A stretch of 64,000 nt of DNA from Torymus aiolomorphi. Lineage: Eukaryota > Arthropoda > Insecta > Hymenoptera > Torymidae. Both the position numbers and the translations under genes were made by a program. The stretch covers positions 90,033,522 through 90,097,521 of the forward strand of contig CM070877.1 in assembly GCA_036365515.1 (NCBI GenBank), read 5' to 3'. The notes beneath the pieces were generated by a model, which had not been told where the DNA came from, made no database searches, and worked only from the letters and a program-made list of their open reading frames with translations. Positions 43,436 to 55,279 of this stretch are shown here, piece after piece. Every line of letters begins with the position of its first letter. The first letter of the stretch is position 1.

Positions 43436-46400
43436 TGTGCTTCAAATCAACATGAACCACTGTGCAGTTGCCCCAATTGATCCGAGAGGAGAAGGCGGAC
43501 ATAGTAATCATCAGTGAGCAGTACAGGGACAAAAATGAACCAAACTGGGTAAGGGATCGTGCCAGCACGGCGGCCATCTGGGTATGCGGAGAACTCCACA
43601 TATCCAAAAAAATGGACGTCCTTCAGCCCAAATTCACCTGGGTTGAAGTATCCGGTATAAGATTATACAGCTTCTACCTACCACCCAGCGACTCAATAGA
43701 AGAGTTCGAAAGATCCCTAGATGCTATCGTCACTAGCGTTAGAACCTCCACGCTGCCAGTCGTAATCGGGGGGACTTTAACGCTTGGGCAATTGAGTGGG
43801 GAAGCAAGAAAACGAACAACCGCGGCCACGCACTGCTTAAGACCTTCGCGATATTAGAGCTAGAGATTGCTAACATAGGGACAAAGCCGACCTACACTAA
43901 AGGACGAAAGTCTTCCATAGTAGATCTGACCTTTGTCGACCCCAGATTAAGTCGGGAAGGCTCATACTGGCAAGTCAGTGATCGGTACACTGGCAGCGAT
44001 CACCGAGCTCTCACATACCAGCTCCACCCGACAGGCAAAAGAGCGAATATGACCCGGATGCCGAAGAAAGAGAAATGGGCACCAGCTACTTTCGACAGGG
44101 AAGCTTTTCTCTGCTTTTTGGAAGGAGCATCTGTCGAAGGAACAGCTGAGGTTAGGGCTCAAAGCCTCTCGGAGACCATCACAGCGGCATGCGATGCCTC
44201 GATGTCCACAAGGACGAACCACCAGGGACGCTTACCAGTCTACTGGTGGAACAAGGAGATTGCAGTAATACGTAAAGAGTGTCTTCGTGCTAGGAGGCTG
44301 CACCAAAGAGCAGTCCGTGGACCGCTGTATGATCAATTAACAACTAGATATGAGCAAAAGAGGAAAGAGCTGAAAATTGCCATCAAGACAGCCAAAAGAA
44401 AGTGTTGGCAGGACTTCTGCGAGGAAGTGGACAGTGACCCGTGGGGACGGCCGTACAAAACGGTCATAAATAAAATCAATCCCAGAGGCACCAATGCTCC
44501 CTCCTGTCCAACCTTTCTTGATAGAGTAGTCCAAAATTTATTCCCACAACACCAGGAACGGCAACATGGCACTGGTCTAACGGGAAGAATCGGTATAGCC
44601 GAGCCAACAGCAGTCACCGAATTAGAAGTGAAGATAGCGGCCAAAAAGATTGCCATAAGAAAGGCCCCAGGACTGGACGGCGTTCCTGGTTTAGCTATAA
44701 AGACTGCAGCTCTAGAAGTTCCATGCATATTCAAGGACACTTTCAATGCATGCCTAAGTGAAGGAATATTCCCGACACAGTGGAAGATACAGAGGTTGGT
44801 ACTCCTTCCTAAGGGAAATAAACCCCCGGATGAACCATCCGCGTATCGACCACTCTGCATGTTGGAGATAGTCGGAAAATTGTTTGAACGTATCATATCC
44901 GTCAGACTGGAGGCAGCTATACAAAAGATCGGCGGCTTGTCTGATAACCAATTCGGCTTTAGAAAGGGTCGATCAACGATCGATGCTATCGATAGGGTGG
45001 TGTCAGTAGCTGAGAACGCTGTTAGTGGTAGCCGGTGCACAAAACGCATGTGTGCTATAATTGGTTTAGATGTACGGAACGCGTTTAACACGGCCAGGTG
45101 GGATAGAATCATGCTCGCATTGGAAGACCTAAGCGTGCCACTGTACCTTCGAAGAGTAATCTCGAGTTACCTAACTGACCGCACGCTTCTCTATGATACC
45201 AACGACGGTATGCATTCTTATAAGATCACAGGAGGCGTGCGACAGGGCGCTGTACTAGGATCCCCAATCTGGAACATCATGTACGACGGATTGCTTAGGC
45301 AACTGCTCCCACATGGGGTGTCGATAGTAGCTTACGCAGATGATATTGCTCTCATTATCGTTGGGAAAACCATCGAAGATGTGCAATACCTCGGAGATAC
45401 GGCAATCGAGGTAGTAGAAGATTGGCTGAGCGACCATGGACTCAGTCTTGCTGCCGAAAAGACCGAGGCAGTGCTCATTGCCAGAACAAAAAAGAGAGTC
45501 TACGCCACTTTCACGGTCAACGACGAGAAGATCAAGACAGGGGACACCATGAAGTACCTAGGAGTTACAATAGATGCGCGGATGTCGTTCAAAAACCACC
45601 TTAGGAACGCAGGATTAAAGGCATCAAAAGTGGCTCGAGCACTCGCAAGCATCATGCCAAACATAGGAGGGCCGAAGCAGCCACGACGGTTGCTTCTTTC
45701 ATCGGTGGTTTATTCCGTGATTCTATACGGAGCCCCCATCTGGGCTAATGCTATACGTAGTAACCCAAGCTATGGTGCAGCTTGCCGAAGAGCCTGCAGG
45801 ACAATCGTGCTGAGAGTGGCTTGCGCCTACCGTACCGTGTCAGACATCGCTCTCTCGGTAGTCACCGGACTGCCACCCTTGGACCTAATGGCATGTGAGA
45901 GAGCTGAGGTGTATTGTGGAGGAGTGATAAAAGAAGAGGGCGAACTTGATCAGGGACCACGTCAAAACCGATGGTCCAGGAAGACTATGGAAGAGTGGCA
46001 GCGCCGATGGGATATAGCAGATAAAGGTCGGTAGACCCATCGCATTATTCCATGTGTCGTGGAGTGGACGGAGAGGAGACACGGACTCGTGACCTTTCAT
46101 CTCACCCAGGTACTAACTGGGCATGGCTGCTTTCGCAGCTACCTGAAGAGAATTGGAGTGTACGAAAGCGCGGAGTGCCCAATATGTCCTGAAAGTGATG
46201 AGGATGTTGGACACGCTTTGTTCGTATGCCCCAGGTTTCGGGAAGACAGAGAAAGGTTTCAGGCCTTATGGGAAGGCCCCCTAACTCCCGAGGGCATCGG
46301 GAGATGCTTACTCTCTTCACAGAGAGGATGGGATGCTGTGATTGGTCTCGTCATCGAGGTGGTGGACAGATTGAACTCCATAAGGCGAGAAGAAGAAAGA

Positions 46401-46436
46401 AGAGAAAACCGTCTCACAGCGGACCAGGCGGGGTAG
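43427..46436 (+). pseudogene. R1-clade ORF2: AP endonuclease and RT
   Basis: Starts MANVLQINMNHC at 43427. The first frameshift (about 43,460) leads to LIREEKADIVIISEQYRD and the second (about 43,768) to GDFNAWAIEWG and SDHRAL, the endonuclease boxes. The RT runs from 44,640 with KAPGLDGVPG, FGFRKGRSTIDAI, GLDVRNAFNTA, GGVRQGAVLGSPIW, AYADDIALII and MKYLGVTIDARMSF. One in-frame TAG at 46,032-46,034 (after DKGR) interrupts the C-terminal CCHC-like domain CPICPESDEDVGHALFVCPRF, which resumes in the same frame to 46,436. Few lesions suggest a fairly recent insertion. Confidence 0.85.
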
Positions 46437-46612
46437 AGGGCCGTAGAGGCTGCGACTGCCCTCCGCGAAGTAATGCCTAACGGCGGTTTCCGCGGTGGGA
46501 ATTACAGTCGGGGGAGGCCCTGCTATAGAACAACAGCAGGGGGTTTTAGTAGGTATTGCCAGAAATGGTCGAGTCCTACATAACATCTCGTATGCGTAAA
46601 TGGATTTTTCCT

Positions 46613-46634
46613 AACCTCCTCCTCCTCCTCCTCC

Positions 46635-46666
<32 letters not shown>

Positions 46667-46680
46667 CACACAACACACAA
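46613..46680 (+). repeat. R1-clade 3' tail: (CTC)n, poly(A), (CA)n
   Basis: (CCT)n at 46,617-46,635, A17 at 46,636-46,652, then (CA)n to about 46,672. The poly(A) marks the 3' end made by target-primed reverse transcription. The CA tract is the resumed target. Confidence 0.9.
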
Positions 46681-47634
46681 GACTCAATGGAAGGGAGATG
46701 ACCCTCAAAGATGCGCAGTGATTCGGTCGATGCTCGTGGTTTTACAATAGTTATAATGGGGCCCGAACTCCGGTTCGATCTCTGGAGAGAGAGAGACCTC
46801 CCAAACTACAAGGACTATTCAGCGGTCGCGGATTCGTCACGTGGCGCTGTTTGAAATATGCATGTATATATATTGTATTATCCTCTTAAGACGCGTCGCA
46901 CAAAAATAACGGGAAAATTATATTTTCGATTAGGGCGCACACACTTCCCTGGGGTATGGCACGATGGGTTATACTTAATCGCTAATACTTAATAGTAACT
47001 AAAACTACCGCAGACGATCGATCTAGGAATCACGTATCGCTATTCACAAAACAGTTAAAATATGTAATCGGGAGACAGAGAATTCTTCGTTGTTTTGAGA
47101 GAAAAAGGAGCTCGCCCCTTTTACATGATATTGATTCCCCAACTACACGATTTTTATTAACAATATTTCGCCGTATAACATATAAAAATTGACAAAGATG
47201 ACAAAAACCAGAAAAGTGTAAACCCAAATTATTTATTTCTTTTTAGATTATTGCTTATTCTAAAATAGCGTCGAAGAAAAGAAAGTATTTCCTTTTGGTA
47301 AATCTCGTCAAACCTAAATTTGCAAAGCGTCAATTTCGGATACTTCCAAAAGGGTTAATATTAATTTGACTTGCGAATCCAACTTAATACTTAAATGCTA
47401 AGGAAAAATGGAAAACCAAAATTTTTCCCCCCTAAACTTACTGTTAGAATTTTATGCAATTTTCGGATTATAGAATGATTAATCCCGCTGAATTATACAA
47501 TAGCATGCATGTATTTTTACATTAATAGTAACGCAAAATGCAAAAATTAGGAGTATATCTACGTATATCTTAAGATATGAATATGCACGCACACATACGT
47601 ATAAAAAATATATATATATAAATATCTCAAAAGG

Positions 47635-47681
<47 letters not shown>

Positions 47682-48546
47682 TTTTTTTTTTTTCACCTAT
47701 TATTTTAACAGTAACGAATTATTTATTTTGGCTCGAACTTATAGAAACTATATATATTCATATGTTAAGATATACCTACACGTATATGTCTACTCCTATC
47801 GACCCGTAACAATATGCGCCTAATAATGATGGCTATATATATATAATATTAAGACAATTATGATTCTTATAGTGCTATAATATAGTAAATGATACATTTG
47901 AATTTCTACTTTTGTTATCCCTTCGTTTTTTTTGTGTGATTATAGGTCTTTCCCCTCAATTTCCAAAAATGCAATTGCTTAGTGCCTGATATTGATTCTC
48001 GATATTCTCGAGATTTGCTGATTTGGATTTCATATATTTCTCTCGCTTATATTTCTGTCTACTTCTGTATAATTTCACACTTTCACAAAATCGTTATATT
48101 TATAATATTAATTCAACACTTCTAGTCCTATACGCTGTATTTATTATTTTTTCTTTGTATTATATTATTATTTATACTTAGACAAAGTATTTGGCTTCGC
48201 ACTTATGCGAGCATCGGATACCGTATGTACTCTTCGCTTTTCGAATCGACTCGCACTGCCGCGCGGCTGAAGTTAAGCGCCAATGTATGGCTTCCCCTGC
48301 GCGTCCTTCTGTCTCGCACTCGTGTGCTCAGGAGTGTCGGTAACCGGCCTGCGCCTGGTAGCTGCTGCCCCCGGTGAAGTTACGGCCGCATCAAGCGGTT
48401 TTTCAAACACGTGCAGCGCTAGCTGTTGCTGCGTGGTCAGCATCGCACGAGCAGCTCGGCTACCTCCCCCACGAGCACGACCAGAGAAGGGTGTTACATT
48501 TCTTAAATGATATGCTCGAAAGAATGCGCTACTTACGTAGTCGGAA
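46681..48546. other. Unassigned AT-rich body of hairpin-ended copy 2
   Basis: No gene is recognised. It contains a (TA)n tract with a T-run (47,638-47,692) and, from 48,190 to 48,546, a GC-richer part whose open frames are short and lack domains. It may include decayed insertions. Confidence 0.4.
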
Positions 48547-48626
48547 ACGCTCACAAGGAACGCATTCCACACACACACACAGACACACAAACACACACAC
48601 ACACACTCACGCACGCACGCACACAC
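48547..48626. repeat. (CA)n microsatellite, left of LTR
   Basis: CA-rich tract with GC interruptions (CACGCACGCACACAC) ending at 48,626. The tract continues after the LTR at 49,844. Confidence 0.9.
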
Positions 48627-49843
48627 TGTAACGGGGTGAATTTAAAAGAGGGTATTAATCCCTCTCTGGGATGCGCGAGGTAATATACGGGCGTCTACTA
48701 CGCCCAGAGCAGCGCGCCGTTGTAGACGGACCCGTAGGCCGGCCGGAGCGCGTTGGCGCAGGCTCCGAACAAGCGCGCCCGGCTTTCACTGTAGAAAGCT
48801 TAGGCCGCTTTCTACTAGAACTGGCGCTCCGCTCTGCCGCTGCTACCAACTTCGGCGCACGAATCACCGGCGGCTAGCTATGTACTAGCCTTGCCTACAC
48901 TCGCCGGTGTTCCCGTACAACGCCGCTCAGGTTAACCTGAGCGACTTTAACTTACAATTTCCCCGTCAACGTTGCTCCTCTAGGAGGTGATGCCTCCGAC
49001 TAGCTGCAGCTGCTAAAAGGTAGAGGGCGGTATTCGGGGAGGTAGGGAACGGTTACTCGCAAAATCAAGGACTCGACACTAACGAAGTAAAAGTAAAATA
49101 AAGAAGGGTTTATTAAACCAAAAGGGTCGCGCTAAGGGTCGCGAAGCCCGAACATCACCTACAAAATCTAACGCGCAGGCCGAGACTTACGCGGAGCCGG
49201 CCGGTCGCACGGCCGGCGTCACCGCGCCGCGAGACGCCACAAAATGGCCGCCGCACGCTCGTACACGAGGCCGCTCGCGTCTACGCAAGCGGCGTCGAAT
49301 AGCCGCGAAACACTCACTCACGAAGCCGCTCGCACGCAACACCTACGTGGCAAGTATACAAGGAAGCGCAACACTTACTTTCGAGCTGGCCAGCTCGCGC
49401 ACGGAGATCCTCTCTCTCTCTCTCTCGCTCTTGCCTCCTCGCTTCGAGGCGTCGGGCCTCGTGGTCGCTCGAGCCTCGGCTGTCGCTGTCTCTCCCTCTC
49501 GTTCTCTCTCTTTCACTCTCTTCTCCTGGCCGGCGGCGGTCCTGCAGCCAGGCGTTGCACTGGTGGCTGGCTGGCGTCGAGAAGGCGCGGGGGCACGGGG
49601 CACTCTCGATTGGCGCGGCACTGGCGGGGCACGTGCGCACTTGTTGCGCGTCAGGATCAGACTGATGAAAATGGCCGCGGCGTCGCTTCAGCGGCGCGTC
49701 GGCGTCTTCTTCTTCTTCTCGCTCCGCCTCTCGCGCGTCCCGCTTGGCACGCGGCGAGTCGCTATACGTGCAAGCGCGCGAAATTCAAATCTCGTTGCGC
49801 TGTATACGCGACCACCTTTACTTTTATTCATGCGCCCGTTACA
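48627..49843. mobile_element. Solo LTR (1,217 bp) inserted in (CA)n
   Basis: Begins TGTAACGGGGTG and ends CCCGTTACA, so it has the TG...CA ends and a 9-bp terminal inverted repeat of an LTR. Flanks read ACAC before and after, consistent with a 4-bp target duplication, though the CA repeat makes this ambiguous. GC-rich, with AATAAAG-type polyadenylation sequence near 49,095. The retroviral-type interior is absent, as expected after LTR-LTR recombination. Open frames inside (one of 250 codons) have no homologous domain and read on into the flanking sequence. Confidence 0.7.
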
Positions 49844-49997
49844 ACACACACACACACACAACGCACACACATCCACGAAAACAAAAATTATCAAAATCAA
49901 CTAATATACACATATATCGCCTTAAAACATCTTTTTGAACATTTCTTTTTTCGAAATTTTTTTCTCCGTTACAAAGATTCCTCTGTGAGGAAGTAAT

Positions 49998-50600
49998 AGT
50001 GAATCAATTAATCGTATAAATTATAAGAAGCTCATGACTACAGCAGGCTTAATTATTTGGTCGAAACCGACTTTAATCAATGACCCAAATATAGCACTAA
50101 ATAACCTAATTAGTGAAATAAAAATATGTCTTAACAAAGCTCACTTTTCAAAAAAAGATTGCAAAACAAATATTTTGTATCGAAGAAAAATTGGATAATT
50201 TCCGCAATAATGTAATCTTGCAGTACCAAAGAAAAACTTTATAAATTATGGAAAAAAAGATCCAAATAATTCTAATAAAAAAGAGAATTATAAAAAATTT
50301 AGCTCAAAGTTAAAGAGTATTATAAATAAAGCCAAAGAGTCTTATGACAAAAAACAAATAAAGGCAGCGATGAAAAATCCAAAGAAATTATGTAATGTAC
50401 TAAACCAGAACTCGGGAAAAATTAAAAAAAAATGTAAACATTAATTATATAATAGATAATAGCGAGAAAATAACGGATTTACAAAGATTGCGGAACACAT
50501 GAACAAATTTTTTTGCGAAATTGGCAAAAAATTAAGCGATAAAATAGTGCCTCCAAGAGATGAGAAAATAAAGCTCCCACCCATGAACAGTAATAGTATA
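49998..50600 (+). pseudogene. Element D ORF2, region between endonuclease and RT
   Basis: Resumes element D after the hairpin-ended insertion: SESINRINYKKLMTTAG, LINDPNIALNNLISEIKICL, then KAKESYDKKQIKAAMKNPKKL and HMNKFFCEIGKKLSDKIVPP. These are typical of the stretch just before the RT fingers in non-LTR ORF2 proteins. Frameshifts occur near 50,185 and 50,470. The sequence is cut at about 50,600 by a short TIR element, and the RT itself is not found further right. Confidence 0.65.
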
Positions 50601-50775
50601 TTGTGTGCCAAGGGCGTAAAGTGAGTTTTTTTACACCGAGTGTAAAAAAACTCGTCTTCGGTTCGCAAACGCACTCGCCTTCGACTCGTGCTAGCTCACC
50701 TTCGACTCGTACTGCAACCACACGAGGTCAAAAAATCCACTTAGCCCTTGGTACACACCATATTTTTTGTAATGC
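50595..50775. repeat. Short terminal-inverted-repeat element (MITE), copy 2
   Basis: Starts TATTGTGTGCCAAGGGCG; the complement of its end reads TATGGTGTGTACCAAGGGC, an imperfect TIR. It shares CACACGAGGTCAAA and ACACCATATTTTTTGT with the copy at 22.5 kb. The interior is palindromic (TTTTTTACACCGAGTGTAAAAA). Confidence 0.7.
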
Positions 50776-50820
50776 AAGTATGGATTTTCCCTTTTTTTTG
50801 TTCTAATGTACTAAAATCGA

Positions 50821-50975
50821 CAGCGGGCGAATTTCATTTTTTACCGTTCGCTACGGTGAGCAGCGGGCGTTTGTCAGTTTTTACCGCCCGCCCGCAGCGG
50901 GCGCTTTTCATTTTTTACCGCCCGCTACGGCGAGCAGCGGGCGCTTTTCAGTTTTTACCGCCTGCTGGTTGGCAA
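50821..50975 (+). repeat. ~40-bp GC-rich tandem repeat, four copies
   Basis: Units starting CAGCGGGCG at 50,821, 50,861, 50,895 and 50,935. Each ends with CCGCCCGCTACGGCGAG variants, so each unit is itself a near-dyad (CGGGCG / CGCCCG) around a TTTT core. Confidence 0.85.
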
Positions 50976-51440
50976 GCGGTCGTTTTCGGCTTTATTAATA
51001 GGTTCGAAAAACGCGAAAATCGTGCTTGCGGTACAAAAAAGTATTTTCCATTGGTAGTGCGTAAGTAAATTTGTAAGTCGTCCGCATAGAAAATATGTTT
51101 AATAGTATCACCTTCAAGTACGTCTCGTAAGTCATTAACGTAAAGAGAGAAAAGCAAAGGGCTCATAACAGAACCATGTTGGGACTCCCAGGTTTGCATC
51201 AAACCGACCGAAATTGCCACTTTTATTAGAAATGATCATTTGGGGGCGTCCTTGTAAGTACGATTTGATCCACAAGAATGCTGACCTAGAGAATCCTAGC
51301 CGACTGAGTTTACGCACTAGTTTTGCAGTGAGATGGTATTAAAGGCTTTGCTAAAGTCAAATAGTAACAGTAGCGTCAGTCTTCGGTTGTCAATGCCTAA
51401 ACGAATCTCATCAGTCAGCTTGAGAAGTGCCATCTGAGTG
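50976..51440 (-). pseudogene. CR1-like RT fragment (element C)
   Basis: Minus-strand pieces match the RT of the 56-58.7 kb element: MALLKLTDEIRLGIDNRRL, LLLFDFSKAFN, LGFSRSAFLWIKSYLQG, SLYVNDLRDVLEGDT and IFYADDLQIYL. Frame changes occur near 51,200-51,330. It breaks at 51,440 in GCTGTGGTGCG, exactly where another CR1-like element's GA-rich 3' tail begins, so the rest was displaced by that insertion. Confidence 0.75.
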
Positions 51441-51736
51441 CTGTGGTGCGAGAGAGAGAGATTAGATTTAGATTAAATCAGATTTATTAATTCCTTGGGG
51501 TGTGGCCCCGTCTGGCACTTAAGGAAATACAAGTAAAGGGTACAGCTTAAAACTAAGTAACAAGAATAGCGGTAAAGATATAAACGAAACAAAGACAAAA
51601 ATTTGCTATTCCAATAAACAATAGCAATATAAACAATATGAAAAATAAAAAAGTACAAAATAATAAAGGTTATAGACAGCAATAAGTAAAAGCGCACGCA
51701 AGAGACTGTTCTGTGGGCACATGGTCGAACGCAGGG

Positions 51737-54700
51737 TTACAGGCAGGGACGAGGAATAGAGAAGCTAGAGGCAAGCGCGTATGGCGTATGATGCTTCGCT
51801 ATAGAGTAAGCCAGACAGGAGCCCCTCGTCGCAAACCCGCTTGGCCCAGTCCGCAAGGTTACGTGGAATAGCTCCGAGCGCTCCATGGCTTCCAAGGCGA
51901 ACGTGTGTTTAAAGGCCTCAGTGCGCCGACGCGGGGTGACGAATGCTTGCGATGGGTTTCGCTCGGAGAGCCGGATGGTGAGGTCAGTGAACTGATGGCA
52001 CATGAAACGACGACAAGGTAGCTAGGGTGCCCGTTTGCCACTACCGCAAAAGCCTGGAGGCAAATAAACTATTCGCGATTCCTCAACGCAGACAGCCAAC
52101 CCAGGTCAAGCCTTACCGGGATGACGTGAGCACGGTGGGCGAGGTTTCCCTCTACAAAGCGGATGCAGGAAAGATCAGCATTTCGTTGAGCTGTTTTCTC
52201 ATTTGCCTCGACAGAGCGCGGCGATAGAAACGGAGAGAGAAGAGAGAGAATAAAATCCTACGCGATACATCCTTTGCATGTGCCTGCTAATCCAGTGTGT
52301 GGGTGGAGGTGATACCAAAGCTCTTTGCTTCTGTGACGTACGGTAGCGCGTGGCTGTCAGTGCAGGCGGGAAGTAGGTGCTGATGATCAAACGCAGTGAC
52401 GAAGAACTTTTTGCCCAAAATCATAACCTTGGTCTTAGCGTGGTTGAGGAGAAGGCCGTTGGTCCTAGCCCAATCAGTAACCGCTTGAGCTTCACAGGTC
52501 ATCTGAGCAATCGCCTGGCGGATGTTCCTCGGGAAAAAGTAGTGGTAGATTTGAGTGTCATCAGCGAATATCACGATTTTTGCGAATTTTAAGGCCGAAG
52601 GGAGATCATTTATGAAAATAGCCAAAAGTAATGGGCCGAGGACATTGCCCTGAGGAATTCCCGAGGGAACTTGAAGCCAATCCGAAATTTTGCCATCCAT
52701 ATTGATAACGGTTTGTAGCCGATCGTCAAGGTATGAAAAAAAACATCTCAGGACTTCGAGACATTGATGACTCTGAGTTTCGCTAGCAAGAGTGCGCCCG
52801 GGATGGAGTCGAACGATTTCGAGAAACCGAAAAGGATCAAGATGGTTAGCATCTTTTTGTCGATCGCTTGGCGAATGTCGTCAAAGACACCAAGAAGGGC
52901 TGTCTAGGTGCTGTGACCATGCCGAAAGCCGGCTTATCGTGGATGGAGGATGCCATTTACTTCAAGGAAACCTCGAAGGTGGTTGTAAAGAAGTCTCTCG
53001 AGAATTTTTGAGCAGTCGGCAGTTGTGCGATGGGCTGTGTATCGGATGGTTGTGTCAAAGATTTGGACTTAGCAAGGGGACGGATGAGAGCTTTTTTCCA
53101 GCTCTGCGGGAATATTACATGGACAAGCGAGGAGTTGCAGAGTTTGCTGAGTGGGCCTATACTTGCGGAAGCGGCTAGTTTCAGCATTAGCATAGACAAG
53201 CCATCTCAGCCTGAGGCTTTTGAGGAAGAGTTCTTGATGGCATCCGCTAAATCACGCTCTGAGATTGACCGGAGGTGGAAGTAACCGGTGATGTAGGGGT
53301 TGAGAGAGCGAGCCGCCATGGACCCAAAGTCACGCTGGTTGACCGTAGGTGCAGTGATGTGGAGGTTGCGTAGCTCGCGCCATTTGGCCTCAGCGCTCGG
53401 CGCATCTGATAGGAGAGTCGCGATGTGGCGGTGTTTTGCTGTGTCGAGAGCAATAAAGGCTTCGGCGCGCAGCAGGTGAAAACAGGCGAGGTCGTCCGTC
53501 GAGCCCGAGGTACGCGCGTTCTTGAAGGCGCGATCCCTCGCGTTCATCAGCGCTCTGATCTTGGGGAGACCCATGTCTTACGGCGAGTGGATAGCGTTAC
53601 GCGACGGTGGGAGGCCGTTTCGTTGAAAGCCGCAGTGATAAAGGTGGTGAGCGCATGCTCGATAGAGTCGACGTTAGCGGTGCACGGGCCTAAAACGATT
53701 TCAGAGGTGGGTACTGTTGCAATGAAGGAGAGAAGTGGGTGTAACAGTCCCAAATGAGTGGGGATAATTATTTATAATTATCATGAATATCATTTTTTAT
53801 GTAAGTGGTCCAAGGTACAAGGTATTGATAATGGTAGGTCAATAAATTTTGTAATATTATTTTTTAGAGTAAGAAAATACATAATTTATTCATTAAATGT
53901 TGAATTACGTGTTAACAATTTCAGTAAGAAAATGATTTTGTACTTCTCCTCCATCTAACTAATCATGCTCATTAAATAAATCGAGGCCATGATTTTGTGA
54001 GTTTGAGAATTTTTTTACTATAGTTCTCGAGTCTCCGTAGTGTATTATTTGATAACGCTATATAGCACTGGGAGTATCTTTTTATGATTGTTATAGACTA
54101 CGCCATCTAGAGAGTAATATACAAACTATAATCTTAATGTATGAAGGAATCATTCTATTTAGGTTAATTTCGTTCTGTATAATTTAGGATCTTTACATTG
54201 GAAAGGCGAGTGCGATTTGAGTAAAGATATGTGATGGGTGAGGCTTAGGTGTAGCGCGTCTGGTCTGATGTTCTTAAAGCTGTGGGTGAAAATTGATTTG
54301 GCGACCGATGTAGGCTTCTTATGTGGGAGAGAGATACAGAAAAATCGTGTCTTGCAATGAACGGGGCTGGTGGCTTGCGATACGCAGCAACCGGCTCGGC
54401 ACTCTTAACAATAGAAAGGTCGTGCCATGTGTGCGAGTCGCGGTGGAGCTGGTGGTTTGTGGGATCTGAGGGAACGAGGAAGAGGGAGTGGGAGTTAAGG
54501 AGGTTCTGGAGGCAGATACCAGGAGGGGAGTTAGGAGCGGCTATGTTCATGTTGAGGTTACCTGTGACTATAACTGAGTTGAAGTGGGGTAGGTGGTGGA
54601 GAGGCAGTTGAAAAAATGGTGGGATAAGCAGCATGAAGTCTGCGATAAATGACGTTAAACAGCAATTTAGTGTGGACAATGTTTGTTTCGATAATAAGGA

Positions 54701-54962
54701 ATTCCGGGGTATTGTCAGACACTGTATCAGAGCTGGCTAAGATATTAACGGAATAACGGTCACGAACATAAACGCCGGCGCCACCACCGCTCATATCTTC
54801 TCGATCGATGTGGAAAAAGTTGAAACCGTCGAGGCTGAGATGCGACTCGCTAGCATCAAGGACTAGCTTAGTCTTCGAAATTGCGATGGCATCAAAATAG
54901 GACTCAGCAATCTCGGCCTCGAGGAGAGCGAAATGAGACGGGTACAGGCCGTTTACATTCAT
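51737..54962 (-). pseudogene. Element B ORF2: AP endonuclease and RT, heavily frameshifted
   Basis: In order on the minus strand: endonuclease start MNVNGLYPSHFALLEAEIAE with GGGAGVYVRDRYSVNIL (54,962-54,558), NSVIVTGNLNMNI (54,679-54,245), pre-RT linker (53,574-53,206), a fingers block with KLCNSSLVHVIFPQSWKKA and IRPLAKSKS (53,199-52,957), then the RT core GIPQGNVLGPLLLAIFINDL and VIFADDTQIYHY (52,700-52,287), and a C-terminal block (52,003-51,737). At least five breaks. The RT catalytic pair is still FADD. Confidence 0.75.
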
Positions 54963-55279
54963 GTGGCCGGCAGCAAACGGATCTGGGCGCGCATAGGTGT
55001 TTGTGCGGATAGGGCGACGTCATGCTGACGTGCTGAGCAGGCCATCGTGGTCGGACGCGCGACAACTAGAGATGAGCGGCGCAGTTTTGGAAGGGACTTT
55101 GAGACGTCCATAGTGCGTTTTAGAAAGGTATAAACTGGACCCGGTCAGAGCACGGTCACCGAGAGCTTAGTATCGCCGCCAGTTTCAATGATAGCTTGGC
55201 AGTCAATGTTACGTAAGCCCGGGGTTTTCTTCAGAATGTCGTCTCTAGTGGATGGGCAGGCGAGCGTCAGCACGAGTGC

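Larger units (their letters stand above)
41983..46652 (+). mobile_element. R1-clade non-LTR retrotransposon inserted in (CA)n
   Basis: A near full-length element with 5' sequence directly after (CA)n, an intact ORF1, an ORF2 with three lesions, a ~200-bp 3' UTR ending in (CTC)n and A17, then (CA)n again. Within the R1 clade, the Mino and Waldo families are known for targeting AC-type simple repeats, which fits this placement. The family assignment is by domain style plus target and needs a tree. Confidence 0.8.
40051..49993. mobile_element. Hairpin-ended element, copy 2 (9.94 kb with nested insertions)
   Basis: The left end CCGCTGCCAATTCATTGGCA (40,052) and right-end hairpin TTCCTC-TGT-GAGGAA (49,978-49,992) match the termini of the 1,347-bp copy at 4,857. 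It splits element D: endonuclease codons stop at 40,050 and the inter-domain region resumes at 49,998. Inside are four ~308-bp tandem repeats, a (CA)n tract holding an R1-clade retrotransposon, about 1.9 kb of unassigned AT-rich DNA, and a second (CA)n tract holding a solo LTR. Without the two retroelement insertions it is about 4 kb. I see no gene that could be its own transposition protein. AATA near both junctions is a possible short duplication. Confidence 0.7.

Noticed and set aside
46738..46800. tRNA-like T-arm word GGTTCGATC
   Set aside because: No matching acceptor, D-arm or anticodon arm could be placed around it.
49244..49996. A 250-codon GC-rich frame that looks like a host exon
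   Set aside because: It lies mostly inside the TG...CA-bounded LTR, runs through low-complexity and CA repeats beyond the LTR end, and shows no domain.
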